In this document: positions 44,572 through 53,699 of the stretch, piece by piece
Layout of the letters: every line of letters starts with the position of its first letter
Position numbering within the stretch: the stretch's first letter is position 1
Assembly: GCF_003426025.1 (NCBI RefSeq)
Contig: NZ_QJSH01000001.1
Location: forward strand, 186,001 to 250,000
DNA from: Paraliobacillus quinghaiensis
Lineage (GTDB): Bacteria > Bacillota > Bacilli > Bacillales > Amphibacillaceae
Reading direction: 5' to 3'
Length of the DNA stretch: 64,000 nt
Position numbers and translations under genes: made by a program
Notes under the pieces: generated by a model
What the model was told of the DNA's origin: nothing
The model's input: the letters and a program-made list of their open reading frames with translations, nothing else
The model's database searches: none

Positions 44572-44633
44572 GTAACTTACGTTACTAGTTAGCTAATGCG
44601 CTTTTTATATCCACTACGTATATTGAGAAGCAT
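44572..44633 (+). repeat. Dispersed intergenic repeat, copy B
   Basis: GTAACTTACGTTAC (44572-44585), an eight-base insert, then TAATGCGCTTTTTATATC (44594-44611) and TACGTATATT (44615-44624), ending AGCAT. Same orientation as copy A at 32518-32574, with 35 of 40 identical positions from TAATGC on. Confidence 0.75.
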
Positions 44634-44751
44634 AATTTTAACAAGAAGAAACTATATTAAAAAGCAAGCGTCTATCCAGTCATCGATGTTGCAATATAAG
44701 ATAAGAACCAAGGTAATGTAGAGGTTGGCAGACTTATTATCAAAAGGGTTA

Positions 44752-44779
44752 ACACCATTTAGCTTCCTTGCATATATTA
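44752..44779 (+). promoter_or_regulatory. Candidate sigma-K promoter of spoVIF
   Basis: AC, 17 bases, CATATATTA, matching the sparse sigma-K pattern AC-N16/17-CATANNNTA. B. subtilis spoVIF is a sigma-K gene. Confidence 0.4.
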
Positions 44780-44810
44780 TTTTGAAGATAATAGTCAAGG
44801 AGGAGTGTAT

Positions 44811-45071
44811 GTGAGCGATTTTCAAAAAAATATGTTTGACCAAATTCAAAAGAAGTCTAATATTAACCCCGATGACATTTTAAAAGTTGCTAATTCAGTA
44901 CAAAATGCTGACTTTTCAAATGAAAAAACTGTACGAAACCTTGTCAGACAGTTAGCGAAAATGGCAAATAAACCAATTTCGCAAGAGAAGGAAGACAAAT
45001 TGGTTGAGTCGATTACAAAAAATAATGTTCCAACGGACATAAATTCTTTAAGTCAACTTTTCAAAAAATAG
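44811..45071 (+). CDS. spoVIF: Stage VI sporulation protein F
   Basis: 86-residue soluble protein. The pattern NMFDQIQKKSNINPDDILKVANSVQNADFSNEKTVRNLVRQLAKMANKPIS matches the SpoVIF family, which is needed for late coat/outer-layer assembly. In B. subtilis spoVIF (yjcC) is elsewhere; a copy between gpsA and spoIVA occurs in other Bacilli. AAGGAGG at 44797-44803 is seven bases before GTG 44811, so that start is favoured over GTG 44805. Confidence 0.85.
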   Translation: MSDFQKNMFDQIQKKSNINPDDILKVANSVQNADFSNEKTVRNLVRQLAKMANKPISQEKEDKLVESITKNNVPTDINSLSQLFKK

Positions 45072-45171
45072 TTCTAACTGGGCAAATGAGTATACCAACT
45101 CCAGATCATTCGCATAAAATAAACCGCACAAGCATTAATTTTAGGGTTGCTTTGGGTATTATTTAGTCGCA

Positions 45172-45210
45172 CTGAGATAGAACTGCCCCTTCTATCTCGG
45201 TTTTTTTTAT
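45172..45210 (+). terminator. Terminator of spoVIF
   Basis: CTGAGATAGA / TCTATCTCGG hairpin followed by eight T residues. Confidence 0.9.
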
Positions 45211-45217
45211 ATTCAAG

Positions 45218-45247
45218 TCATATTATAGTAGGACAATGTCATAGACT
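45218..45247 (+). promoter_or_regulatory. Sigma-E promoter of spoIVA
   Basis: TCATATT (perfect KMATATT), 15 bases, CATAGACT (7 of 8 to CATACAHT). spoIVA is sigma-E dependent in B. subtilis. Confidence 0.75.
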
Positions 45248-45302
45248 TTAAGTGTCAAAGATTCGTAATTGTAAATGCAGAAGTAGATCGGGAGGGGATC
45301 GT

Positions 45303-46781
45303 TTGGAAAGAGTTGATATTTTTAAAGATATTTCAAAACGGACGAATGGTGATATCTATCTAGGTGTTGTAGGTGCTGTGCGGACTGGTAAATCAACCTT
45401 TATCAAAAAATTTATGGAACAAGTTGTTTTACCTAACATTTCAAATGAGGGTGATCGTGCACGTGCGCAAGATGAATTACCTCAAAGTGCGGCAGGAAAA
45501 ACCATTATGACAACAGAACCAAAATTTGTTCCAAATCAGGCTGTATCTGTTCAAGTTGATGAAGGGTTAGAAGTTAATGTGCGTTTAGTTGACTGTGTTG
45601 GATACACCGTTAATGGTGCACAAGGTTTTGAAGATGAAAATGGACCTAGAATGATTCATACGCCATGGTATGAAGAGCCTATTCCTTTTCATGAAGCAGC
45701 AGAAATTGGAACAAGAAAAGTAATACAAGAGCATTCAACCATGGGTGTGGTTGTAACTACTGATGGTACAATTGGGGATATTCCTCGAGAAGATTACCTT
45801 GAAGCAGAAGCACGAGTAGTTGAAGAACTAAAAGAGGTTGGAAAGCCGTTTATCATGGTTATTAACTCTGTACAACCGTATCATCAAGATACAGAGTTGC
45901 TTCGTCAAAGTTTAACAGAGGAATATGATATTCCAGTGTTAGCTATGAGCGTTGAAAGTATGCGAGAACATGATGTTTATAATGTGTTACGAGAAGCATT
46001 ATATGAGTTCCCTGTTTTAGAAGTAAATGTTAATCTACCTAGCTGGGTAATGGTGTTAGATGATAATCATTGGTTGCGTGAAAGTTATCAGGTGGCAGTT
46101 CAAGAAACTGTTAGAGATATTAAACGCTTACGTGACGTTGATCGTGTTGTAGGACAGTTTGATGATTATGATTATATTGACCGTGCTCAAATTGCCGGTA
46201 TTCAAATGGGTGAAGGAATAGCCGAAATTGATTTACAAGCACCAGACTATTTGTATGATCAAGTTCTAAAAGAAATCGTTGGGGAAGAAATAAGAGGTAA
46301 AGAGCATTTACTTGAATTGATGCAAGACTTCTCTAAAGCTAAACGTGAATATGATCAAGTGGCAGAAGCTCTGCAGATGGTAAAACAAACTGGATATGGC
46401 GTAGCTGCTCCATCAATAGCAGATATGTCCCTAGAAGAACCAGAAATCATCCGTCAAGGTGCACGGTTCGGTGTTAGACTAAAAGCTGTAGCTCCTTCGA
46501 TTCACATGATTAAAGTTGATGTTGAGTCAGAATTTGCTCCAATCATTGGTACGGAGAAACAAAGCGAAGAATTAGTTCGTTACCTAATGCAAGATTTTGA
46601 AGACGATCCATTGTCAATTTGGAAATCAGATATTTTTGGCCGTTCACTTAGTTCTATAGTTCGTGAAGGGATCCAAGCTAAATTATCTTTGATGCCTGAA
46701 AATGCTCGATATAAATTAAAAGAAACACTAGAACGAATCATAAATGAAGGTTCTGGAGGTTTAATTGCAATAATTCTTTAA
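45303..46781 (+). CDS. spoIVA: Stage IV sporulation protein A, coat morphogenetic ATPase
   Basis: Polymerising ATPase that forms the basement layer of the spore coat. From the TTG at 45303 the product is 492 residues, the same length as in B. subtilis. The start follows GGAGGG at 45291-45296 by six bases, and the N-terminus reads MERVDIFKDI. Walker A is GAVRTGKS (24-31); a central domain and the highly conserved C-terminus (LERIINEGSGGLIAIIL), which contacts the membrane anchor SpoVM, follow. The gene is flanked by terminators. Confidence 0.97.
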   Translation: MERVDIFKDISKRTNGDIYLGVVGAVRTGKSTFIKKFMEQVVLPNISNEGDRARAQDELPQSAAGKTIMTTEPKFVPNQAVSVQVDEGLEVNVRLVDCVGYTVNGAQGFEDENGPRMIHTPWYEEPIPFHEAAEIGTRKVIQEHSTMGVVVTTDGTIGDIPREDYLEAEARVVEELKEVGKPFIMVINSVQPYHQDTELLRQSLTEEYDIPVLAMSVESMREHDVYNVLREALYEFPVLEVNVNLPSWVMVLDDNHWLRESYQVAVQETVRDIKRLRDVDRVVGQFDDYDYIDRAQIAGIQMGEGIAEIDLQAPDYLYDQVLKEIVGEEIRGKEHLLELMQDFSKAKREYDQVAEALQMVKQTGYGVAAPSIADMSLEEPEIIRQGARFGVRLKAVAPSIHMIKVDVESEFAPIIGTEKQSEELVRYLMQDFEDDPLSIWKSDIFGRSLSSIVREGIQAKLSLMPENARYKLKETLERIINEGSGGLIAIIL

Positions 46782-46807
46782 CGACTTGAATTTCAAGTCG
46801 TTTTTTA
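46780..46807 (+). terminator. Terminator of spoIVA
   Basis: AACGACTTGAA / TTCAAGTCGTT hairpin at the stop codon, followed by T residues. Confidence 0.88.
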
Positions 46808-47222
46808 TTTTGCCATTTTCTAACGATTTAGGCTATAACTATCTACAAAGAGCACAAAATTTTTGATAAAAAGAAAATTTATGGTTTAAAGATTTTTTTA
46901 CCAACAAAACTGTTTAATAAAACTATTTAAATTTGACTTAAATACCGCCATATTAGTGTTTGTAAACACTTGCATATTATGATTGTCTATGATAAGATTC
47001 AAGTGAAATTGGCGAGGGGCAAACTAGGTAAAAAGAACAAATTATAATAAATATTGCTATTTTTTGTTGAATTTACGCGAAAAGTCGTTTATTATAAGCC
47101 TTGTCATTAATTTATTTATGACTAGGAAGTATAAGTTCAACTACTTTTGTAAACAAATGGGATTATACTCATTTTATGTTGAATGCTTCAAATTTATTTG
47201 AATTTGAGAGGAGGTGAATATC
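46808..47222 (+). other. 415-base leader and promoter region of hbs
   Basis: Very AT-rich and without a credible reading frame. Holds one good sigma-A promoter (46970-46998) next to a palindrome (46955-46970), giving a predicted leader of about 219 nt. A TATAAT-like sequence at 47043-47048 has no clear -35. Confidence 0.6.
46955..46998 (+). promoter_or_regulatory. hbs promoter with adjoining operator-like palindrome
   Basis: TTGCAT (46970-46975), 17 bases, TAAGAT (46993-46998). Immediately upstream, AGTGTTT-gt-AAACACT (46955-46970) is an inverted repeat with perfect 7-bp arms that touches the -35. Confidence 0.55.
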
Positions 47223-47495
47223 ATGAACAAGACAGATCTAATTAATGCAGTCGCTGAAAAAAGCGAACTATCCAAAAAGGATGCAACAAAAGCTGTAGAT
47301 GCAGTTTTTGAATCTATCATGGATTCACTTAAAGACGGTGAAAAAGTACAATTAATTGGTTTCGGAAACTTCGAAGTACGTGAGCGTGCTGCTCGTAAGG
47401 GACGTAACCCACAAACAGGTGCTGAGATTGAGATCCCAGCAAGTAAAGTTCCTGCTTTTAAACCAGGTAAAGCCCTTAAAGACAATGTGAAATAA
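47223..47495 (+). CDS. hbs: Histone-like DNA-binding protein HBsu
   Basis: 90-residue HU protein, the main nucleoid-associated protein. [29 protein letters not shown] starts the helical part and [28 protein letters not shown] forms the DNA-gripping arm. GAGGAGGTGA precedes ATG 47223. Strong terminator after it. mtrA (folE), which separates hbs from mtrB in B. subtilis, is absent. Confidence 0.97.
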   Translation: MNKTDLINAVAEKSELSKKDATKAVDAVFESIMDSLKDGEKVQLIGFGNFEVRERAARKGRNPQTGAEIEIPASKVPAFKPGKALKDNVK

Positions 47496-47516
47496 TTCTT
47501 TACATAAGGGCAAGAG

Positions 47517-47544
47517 AAAAAGGGTGCAAATGCACCCTTTTTCT
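47517..47544 (+). terminator. Terminator of hbs
   Basis: AAAAAGGGTGCA / TGCACCCTTTTT hairpin. Confidence 0.92.
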
Positions 47545-47603
47545 ATTACTATATTTTTTCCAAAAATAAATAATATATTTTATTTTAGGAGGTTCCATAC
47601 ATA

Positions 47604-47825
47604 ATGCAAGAATTAAGCCAAAGTGATTATTTTATTGTAAAAGCATTAGAAAACGGGGTTCAAGTTATCGGGCTCACTAGAGGGACAGATACACGTTTTC
47701 ATCATGCTGAAAAATTAGATGAAAATGAGATTATGGTTGTTCAATTTACTGAACATACGTCAGCAATTAAAATAAAAGGAAAAGCTATTATTCAATCTAA
47801 TTTTGGCGAGACTAGAAATGATTAA
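47604..47825 (+). CDS. mtrB: Trp RNA-binding attenuation protein (TRAP)
   Basis: 73-residue subunit of the 11-mer ring that, with tryptophan, binds GAG/UAG repeats in RNA. Conserved residues of the tryptophan and RNA pockets are seen in [18 protein letters not shown] and [22 protein letters not shown] precedes the ATG. The usual target, the trp operon, is missing from its expected place between aroH and hisC, and no run of GAG/UAG repeats was noticed before any gene in the window. Confidence 0.96.
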   Translation: MQELSQSDYFIVKALENGVQVIGLTRGTDTRFHHAEKLDENEIMVVQFTEHTSAIKIKGKAIIQSNFGETRND

Positions 47826-47849
47826 TAATTCAATAAGTCATAAAAACAG

Positions 47850-47879
47850 CGTAATTATATTTCATATGTTATAATTACG
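47850..47879 (+). repeat. Inverted repeat over the hepS -10 region
   Basis: CGTAATTATA (47850-47859) and TATAATTACG (47870-47879) are exact reverse complements, ten bases apart. The right arm contains TATAAT at a plausible -10 position. It could be an operator or chance in AT-rich DNA. Confidence 0.45.
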
Positions 47880-47918
47880 TTTATAATTAAGGGATTTTAA
47901 GAGAGGAGTTTGTATCAC

Positions 47919-48710
47919 ATGTCGGGTTTAACTATCAAAGGTATACAAGAAGAGCTAGAAAACATTTTACAGCATTCATACTTAAAGAAGTCGATTCCAA
48001 AACCCGTAATTGATAAAGATAAACTCCTAATCCTGTATACACTTGTTAAAAACACTAGTTACAGCAATTTGAAAAAAAAGAATTATATAATCACAACAAT
48101 GTTAGTACAAATTGCTTTAGATACGCACGATTTAGTAACAGAAAATACAAAGGATGAATCAGAATCAATCAAAGAAAATAGACAACTGACTGTGTTAGCC
48201 GGGGATTATTATAGTGGGTTGTATTATTACATGTTAGCTAAACTTGATGATATTTCCATGATACATACATTAGCATCTGCAATTAAGGAAATAAATGAAT
48301 TAAAGATGGAAATTTATTATGATACATATGAGTCTGTAACTGCGTTTATAGAAGCTTTAAAGAAACTGGAATCTAAACTCATTACCCGTGTTGCTGAGCA
48401 CTTTAATCGATCATCTATAGATGAATTTGCCCAGAATTGGCTATTAACAAAAAGGTTAATTCATGAAAAAGGTTTGTTTATATCAAATCAGCAAGCACCA
48501 TTATTCGATCTATTGACAGATGGACCAGCACATAATATTAAGTACAATCAAGTTATTCCTACAGTAGAATCAATTATTGGTAACCACTTACTCATTTTAG
48601 ATGAACTTGCACAGGTTCTCCCAACACACTACCAGTTACTAAAAAATTATGTACAGAATTTCTATGCCGATAGTGTTAACCAGACTAGAATAGTAATGGA
48701 AGAAGGGTAA
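47919..48710 (+). CDS. hepS: Heptaprenyl diphosphate synthase component I
   Basis: Regulatory subunit of the enzyme that makes the C35 side chain of menaquinone-7. 263 residues, alpha-helical, with TMLVQIALDTHDLV and VLAGDYYSGLYYYMLA as conserved blocks. ATG 47919 is ten bases after GAGGAG. It forms the hepS-menG-hepT operon (gerC in B. subtilis). Confidence 0.92.
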   Translation: MSGLTIKGIQEELENILQHSYLKKSIPKPVIDKDKLLILYTLVKNTSYSNLKKKNYIITTMLVQIALDTHDLVTENTKDESESIKENRQLTVLAGDYYSGLYYYMLAKLDDISMIHTLASAIKEINELKMEIYYDTYESVTAFIEALKKLESKLITRVAEHFNRSSIDEFAQNWLLTKRLIHEKGLFISNQQAPLFDLLTDGPAHNIKYNQVIPTVESIIGNHLLILDELAQVLPTHYQLLKNYVQNFYADSVNQTRIVMEEG

Positions 48711-48713
48711 TAT

Positions 48714-49430
48714 GTGAGAGATAAATCAAAGGAAGAACGTGTACATAACGTTTTTGAAAATATATATAAACGTTATGATTTTATGAATTCTGTTATATCG
48801 TTTAAAAGACATAAAGCATGGCGTAAAGATGTTATGAAAAGAATGAATGTTAGACCTGGAGATCAAGCTTTGGATGTTTGCTGTGGAACAGGTGATTGGT
48901 CTTTTTCACTCGCTAATCAGATTGGGGAAAATGGAAAAGTCATAGGTTTAGATTTTAGTAAGAATATGTTATCAGTTGCTAATGAGAAGCTTGAGCAATC
49001 CAAACACCCCCAGTTAAAATTTATATACGGGAATGCAATGGAATTACCATTTGAATCTGATACATTTGATTTCGTTACAATAGGGTTTGGTTTAAGAAAT
49101 GTACCAGATTATAAAAAGGTATTGGAAGAAATGACAAGAGTCGTTAAACCTGGTGGAATGGTTGTATGTCTCGAAACATCTCAACCGACTATGTTAGGGT
49201 TTAGGCAATTATATTATCTTTATTTTCGATACATAATGCCCTTGGTCGGACGTTTAATAGCTAAGAGCTATAAGGAATACGCTTGGCTGCACGAATCTGC
49301 CAAAACTTTTCCAGCAAAAAATGAATTGAAAGATTTATTTCAAGAAGTGGGACTTGAGTCTGTACAAGTAAAAGGATATACCGGTGGCGTTGCAGCAATG
49401 CATTTAGGGAAAAAACCATCAGTAAATTAA
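48714..49430 (+). CDS. menG: Demethylmenaquinone methyltransferase
   Basis: UbiE/MenG-type SAM-dependent enzyme (menH or gerCB in B. subtilis literature) that performs the last step of menaquinone synthesis. 238 residues; [19 protein letters not shown], the SAM motif [12 protein letters not shown] and TIGFGLRNV are typical. GTG start three bases after hepS with AGAAGGG upstream. Together with hepST it shows that the cell makes menaquinone. Confidence 0.95.
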   Translation: MRDKSKEERVHNVFENIYKRYDFMNSVISFKRHKAWRKDVMKRMNVRPGDQALDVCCGTGDWSFSLANQIGENGKVIGLDFSKNMLSVANEKLEQSKHPQLKFIYGNAMELPFESDTFDFVTIGFGLRNVPDYKKVLEEMTRVVKPGGMVVCLETSQPTMLGFRQLYYLYFRYIMPLVGRLIAKSYKEYAWLHESAKTFPAKNELKDLFQEVGLESVQVKGYTGGVAAMHLGKKPSVN

Positions 49431-49448
49431 ATCATAAAGGTGAACAGA

Positions 49449-50420
49449 ATGAAATTAGCAATGACCTATTCGTACTTAAAACCAGATCTTCAATTAATTG
49501 AAAAGGCATTGGAAGAAACCGTTCAAGCAGATAATCCTGTTTTAGAACAAGCTTCAACCCAATTATTGCATGCTGGTGGAAAACGCCTTCGTCCTGTGTT
49601 TGTCTTATTGGCTGGACAATTTGGTGACTACGATGTAGAAAAAATAAAGGCAGTAGCAGTTTCTCTTGAGTTAATTCACATGGCTTCCTTAGTTCATGAT
49701 GATGTGATCGATGAGTCTGAATTAAGAAGAGGAAAACCTACTGTAAAAGCTAAGTGGGATAACCGGATTGCAATGTATACTGGTGATTATATTTTTGCCC
49801 GATCATTGGAATACTTATCTACACTAAATAATCCAAAAGCACATCAAATTCTTTCTAAGACAATGGTAGAACTTACATTTGGAGAAATGCAACAAATCGG
49901 AGATAAGTACAACTTAAATCAACATTTACGTAATTATTTAAGAAGAATAAAAAGAAAAACAGCGCTCTTGATCGCTTCTAGTTGTCAACTAGGTGCAATT
50001 GCTGCTAATGTTCCCTCAGAAGAAGAAAAGCAACTCTACAGATATGGTTATTACATTGGGATGTCGTATCAAATTATTGATGACATATTAGATTTCACTG
50101 CATCTGAACAACAATTAGGAAAACCAGCTGGTAGCGATCTTATGCAAGGCAACATTACCTTACCTGTATTATACGCTATGCAAAATCAGGATTTTTATCG
50201 TGATCTGCAAACAACTTTTTCTAATCCAGCAAACATAACAGGTGAAAATATAGCACCGCTCATTCAGTATATTAAAAAATCAAGTGCGATTGAGGAATCT
50301 TTTGCGCTTAGTGATCGTTTTTTACAAAAAGCCTTTCATGCTTTAGATGCTTTACCGGACATAAAAGCCAAACAAACCTTTAAAGAGATCGCTTCATACA
50401 TAGGGAAACGAAAATCATAA
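49449..50420 (+). CDS. hepT: Heptaprenyl diphosphate synthase component II
   Basis: Catalytic prenyltransferase subunit, 323 residues. The two aspartate-rich motifs are VHDDVIDES (first) and IIDDILDF (second), with GGKRLRP upstream. ATG 49449 is seven bases after AAAGGTG; the GTG at 49440 overlaps that site. ndk, next in B. subtilis, is missing and cheR follows. Confidence 0.95.
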   Translation: MKLAMTYSYLKPDLQLIEKALEETVQADNPVLEQASTQLLHAGGKRLRPVFVLLAGQFGDYDVEKIKAVAVSLELIHMASLVHDDVIDESELRRGKPTVKAKWDNRIAMYTGDYIFARSLEYLSTLNNPKAHQILSKTMVELTFGEMQQIGDKYNLNQHLRNYLRRIKRKTALLIASSCQLGAIAANVPSEEEKQLYRYGYYIGMSYQIIDDILDFTASEQQLGKPAGSDLMQGNITLPVLYAMQNQDFYRDLQTTFSNPANITGENIAPLIQYIKKSSAIEESFALSDRFLQKAFHALDALPDIKAKQTFKEIASYIGKRKS

Positions 50421-50472
50421 AACTATAGAACTAAATTTACTTATAGTTAATTGATTGGTATAAGTCAATTTT

Positions 50473-50500
50473 ATCCTCGTCATAGACGAGGATTTACTAT
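50473..50500 (+). terminator. Probable terminator of hepS-menG-hepT
   Basis: ATCCTCGT-catag-ACGAGGAT perfect hairpin followed by a short, poor T tract. Confidence 0.5.
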
Positions 50501-50523
50501 ATTCATTTAAGGAGACCAATACG

Positions 50524-51297
50524 ATGTCGGACTACCAAATATTTAGTCAATCCATTAAGAAAAAAACTGGAATTGATTTAACTTTATATAAAGAAGTTCA
50601 AATGAAAAGAAGACTAACGTCATTACGAGATAAAAAAGGATTTTCTGATTTTAATTCATACTATCAAGCACTTGTATCTAATAAAGAATTAATGGAAGAA
50701 TTCTTGGATAAAATGACCATCAATGTATCTGAATTTTATCGAAATTCAAGCAGGTGGAACATACTTGAAAATAAGATATTACCTGATTTATTAAAGAAAA
50801 ATCGCAAATTAAAAATTTGGAGTGCGGCATGTTCAACTGGAGATGAACCTTATACAATTGCCATGATGTTAAGTCAATACGTTGATTTAGACGATGTTAG
50901 TATTCTTGCAACAGATATTGATGATAAAATACTAGAACGTGCTAAAAAGGGGATTTATACAGAACGTGCACTTAAAGAAGTTCCTCCAAAATTAAAGGAA
51001 AAGTTCTTTAAGAAGGATGGCTCACTATATACTATTGATGATAAAATTAAATCTGCCATAACGTTTAAAAAACACAATCTTCTTTCAGATCCTTACCCAT
51101 CAAATTTTGATCTAATTGTATGTCGTAATGTTCTTATCTACTTCACGGAAGAAGCAAAAACAACAATCTACGAAAAATTTAGTCGAGCTTTAGTGGAACA
51201 AGGTGTCTTTTTTGTCGGTAGTACAGAGCAAATATTTAATCCTAATAAATACGATTTTAAAGTTGTTGACACATTTTTCTATCAAAAAAACATATAA
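50524..51297 (+). CDS. cheR: Chemotaxis protein methyltransferase CheR
   Basis: SAM-dependent methylase of chemoreceptor glutamates. 257 residues: N-terminal helical domain (1-70), then the SAM domain with WSAACSTGDEPYT and IVCRNVLIYF. AAGGAGA precedes the ATG. Its location between the hep genes and aroC is the B. subtilis one. It implies a motile, chemotactic relative. Confidence 0.94.
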   Translation: MSDYQIFSQSIKKKTGIDLTLYKEVQMKRRLTSLRDKKGFSDFNSYYQALVSNKELMEEFLDKMTINVSEFYRNSSRWNILENKILPDLLKKNRKLKIWSAACSTGDEPYTIAMMLSQYVDLDDVSILATDIDDKILERAKKGIYTERALKEVPPKLKEKFFKKDGSLYTIDDKIKSAITFKKHNLLSDPYPSNFDLIVCRNVLIYFTEEAKTTIYEKFSRALVEQGVFFVGSTEQIFNPNKYDFKVVDTFFYQKNI

Positions 51298-51453
51298 ATA
51301 TATACCTAAAAATATGAAGTTAGTTTTGTTGATTATTCTACTCCAATATTTAAAGATTTTCGAAAAAAATGAATAATCTATTAATTCATGCACACATAAG
51401 CAAGAAGGTATGGTATAGTAATACAAAATTATATACAAAAGGGGGATTTCATG

Positions 51454-52620
51454 ATGCGTTATTTAACAGCTGGTGAATCACACGGAAAACAATTAACAAC
51501 AATTGTAGAAGGCATTCCAGCTCTAATGCCATTAACAACAGAAAATATTAATCATTCATTATTACGTCGTCAAAAAGGGCACGGTCGAGGCAAGCGAATG
51601 CAAATTGAAAAAGACTTAGTAGATATTGCTGGTGGTGTGCGCCATGGTTATACACTAGGTTCACCAATCGCGATGGTTGTTCATAATGACGACTTTAAGC
51701 ACTGGATCGATATTATGGGGGAAGACCCCGTTGAATCTGATGTCGATATAAGAAGGAAAGTAACACGTCCTAGACCTGGACATGCGGATTTAAATGGTGC
51801 ATTAAAATATGGACACCGTGATATGCGTAATATTTTAGAACGTTCATCTGCTAGAGAAACAGCAGCTCGCGTCGCAGCTGGTGCTGTTGCAAAAACAATG
51901 CTTTCACATTTAGGAATTGAAATAATTGGCTATGTAAATGAAATAGCAGGGATAAAAGCTGATGAAAAACCGGACTTATCAGTTACAGAAAAGACTGAAA
52001 TTTCAGAAGCATCTCCCGTTCGATGTCTTGATGAAGAAGCAGGTCAAAAAATGATGGATGCCATTGATCAAGCAAAAAAAGACGGAGACTCAATTGGTGG
52101 AGTTTGTGAAGTATTCGTAGAAGGTATTCCTGCAGGCATTGGATCCTATGTTCACTACGATCGAAAGTTAGATGGAAGAATTGCTGGAGCTGTTCAGAGT
52201 ATTAATGCATTTAAGGGTGTTGAATTCGGTATAGGGTTTGAAGCAGCTAGAAAAAATGGTAGTGAAGTGCATGATGAGATTACTTGGAGCGAAGAAAATG
52301 GTTATTATCGTAAGTCTAATCGCCTAGGTGGATTCGAAGGTGGCATGACTACAGGAATGCCTATTGTTGTGAAAGGCGTTATGAAGCCGATTCCGACTTT
52401 ATATAAACCACTACAAAGTATAGATATTGACTCAAAAGAAGTATTTAACGCAAGCATTGAACGTTCAGATTCATGTGCAGTACCAGCAGCAGCAGTAGTA
52501 ATGGAACACGTGGTAGCCTTTGAAGTTGCAAAAGCTATACTTGAGCAATTTCCACATGATCAGTTTCCAAAATTACAAGCCGCTTTAGATCAGTATCGTG
52601 AAGAAGTAAGGTGCTTTTAA
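51454..52620 (+). CDS. aroC: Chorismate synthase
   Basis: FMN-dependent last step of the shikimate pathway (named aroF in B. subtilis). 388 residues; signatures [26 protein letters not shown] and [13 protein letters not shown]. Start ATG 51454, seven to eight bases after GGGGGA; ATG 51451 is also possible. An extended -10 (TGGTATAGT, 51411-51419) lies upstream without a clear -35. aroB overlaps by one base. Confidence 0.96.
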   Translation: MRYLTAGESHGKQLTTIVEGIPALMPLTTENINHSLLRRQKGHGRGKRMQIEKDLVDIAGGVRHGYTLGSPIAMVVHNDDFKHWIDIMGEDPVESDVDIRRKVTRPRPGHADLNGALKYGHRDMRNILERSSARETAARVAAGAVAKTMLSHLGIEIIGYVNEIAGIKADEKPDLSVTEKTEISEASPVRCLDEEAGQKMMDAIDQAKKDGDSIGGVCEVFVEGIPAGIGSYVHYDRKLDGRIAGAVQSINAFKGVEFGIGFEAARKNGSEVHDEITWSEENGYYRKSNRLGGFEGGMTTGMPIVVKGVMKPIPTLYKPLQSIDIDSKEVFNASIERSDSCAVPAAAVVMEHVVAFEVAKAILEQFPHDQFPKLQAALDQYREEVRCF

Positions 52621-53699
52621 TGGAGACTATCACTGTACAAACAAGTACAAACCAATATGATGTATCAATTGGTAAGAAATTGAGATTTGAAACAGCAAAT
52701 TTTATTAAAAAAGATTATAGCAGTATTTTTATTATTACGGACAGTAATGTTGAATCATTATACCTACAAGATGTTCTATCATCTTTAAAGCCTAATTATA
52801 CAGTAAACTATACAATTGTACCCGCTGGCGAGAGCTCGAAAAGTATTCGTGTATACTTTGACATCATGACACAAGCAATCCAATATGGTCTAGATCGACA
52901 TGGGTTAATTATTGCGTTAGGTGGGGGAATGGTAGGTGATTTATCAGGCTTTGTTTCATCTACATTTATGCGCGGTATAGATTACATCCAAATTCCAACT
53001 ACTATACTGGCGCATGATAGTAGTGTCGGTGGAAAGGTAGCTATTAATCATCCTGAGGGAAAAAATTTGATTGGAAGTTTCCATCCCCCTCAGGCTGTTA
53101 TTTACGATGTAGAAACGTTGCATACGATTCCACTTACCGAAATCCGATCTGGTTATGCCGAGATTGCTAAACATAGCCTCATACACACTGAACCTTTCTG
53201 GGATCAAATTAAAGTAGTTAACCTTAAAACACTACTTTCTGATGAGGACTTAATGGTTCATTTGTTAAAAGGAATAGAAGTAAAAGCAGCCATTGTTGAA
53301 AAAGATGAGCGAGAAAGTAATATTCGACAACATTTAAACTTTGGCCATACATTAGGGCATGCTTTAGAAGCAGAATTAGGTTATGGTGAAATCACACATG
53401 GTGAGGGTGTTGGGATCGGTATGTTGTTCGCAATGCGTGTAAGTGAATTCTATTACGATATCAAGTTGCCTTATACCGAATTATTTACTTGGCTTAAAAA
53501 AAATGACTTCCCATTAGATTTACCGCAGTTACAAATTGGAAAATTAATTAATAGAATGAAAAAAGATAAAAAAGCTAGAAATAAAACTGTTCAAATGGTG
53601 CTATTAAAAAGTGTGGGACAGCCCGCAATCGAGTTAGTAGATGATAATAACTTAGCAATGCTACTAGAAAAATTTTTGCGAGAGTTGGTGGAAAAGTGA
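52620..53699 (+). CDS. aroB: 3-dehydroquinate synthase
   Basis: NAD- and zinc-dependent second step of the shikimate pathway. 359 residues; GGGMVGDLSGFVSSTFMRG, PTTILAHDSSVGGKVAINH, and the zinc ligands in HLNFGHTLGHALE and HGEGVGIGM. ATG 52620 overlaps the aroC stop (TAATG), seven bases after TAAGGTG. aroH overlaps its end by four bases. Confidence 0.96.
   Translation: METITVQTSTNQYDVSIGKKLRFETANFIKKDYSSIFIITDSNVESLYLQDVLSSLKPNYTVNYTIVPAGESSKSIRVYFDIMTQAIQYGLDRHGLIIALGGGMVGDLSGFVSSTFMRGIDYIQIPTTILAHDSSVGGKVAINHPEGKNLIGSFHPPQAVIYDVETLHTIPLTEIRSGYAEIAKHSLIHTEPFWDQIKVVNLKTLLSDEDLMVHLLKGIEVKAAIVEKDERESNIRQHLNFGHTLGHALEAELGYGEITHGEGVGIGMLFAMRVSEFYYDIKLPYTELFTWLKKNDFPLDLPQLQIGKLINRMKKDKKARNKTVQMVLLKSVGQPAIELVDDNNLAMLLEKFLRELVEK

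Larger units (their letters stand above)
44426..44810 (+). other. 385-base intergenic region gpsA-spoVIF
   Basis: Contains the gpsA terminator (44427-44467), a perfect inverted repeat GCTACGTC / GACGTAGC (44535-44542 and 44558-44565), dispersed repeat copy B (44572-44633), and a possible sigma-K promoter near the end. No reading frame with a ribosome site was found. Confidence 0.7.

Noticed and set aside
45252-45302. Longer SpoIVA with 17 extra N-terminal residues
   Set aside because: The TTG at 45303 has the ribosome site at the right distance and gives a product equal in length and N-terminus to known SpoIVA.
51298-51453. T-box or TRAP leader before the aromatic genes
   Set aside because: No T-box sequence, no terminator/antiterminator pair and no run of GAG/UAG repeats is visible.
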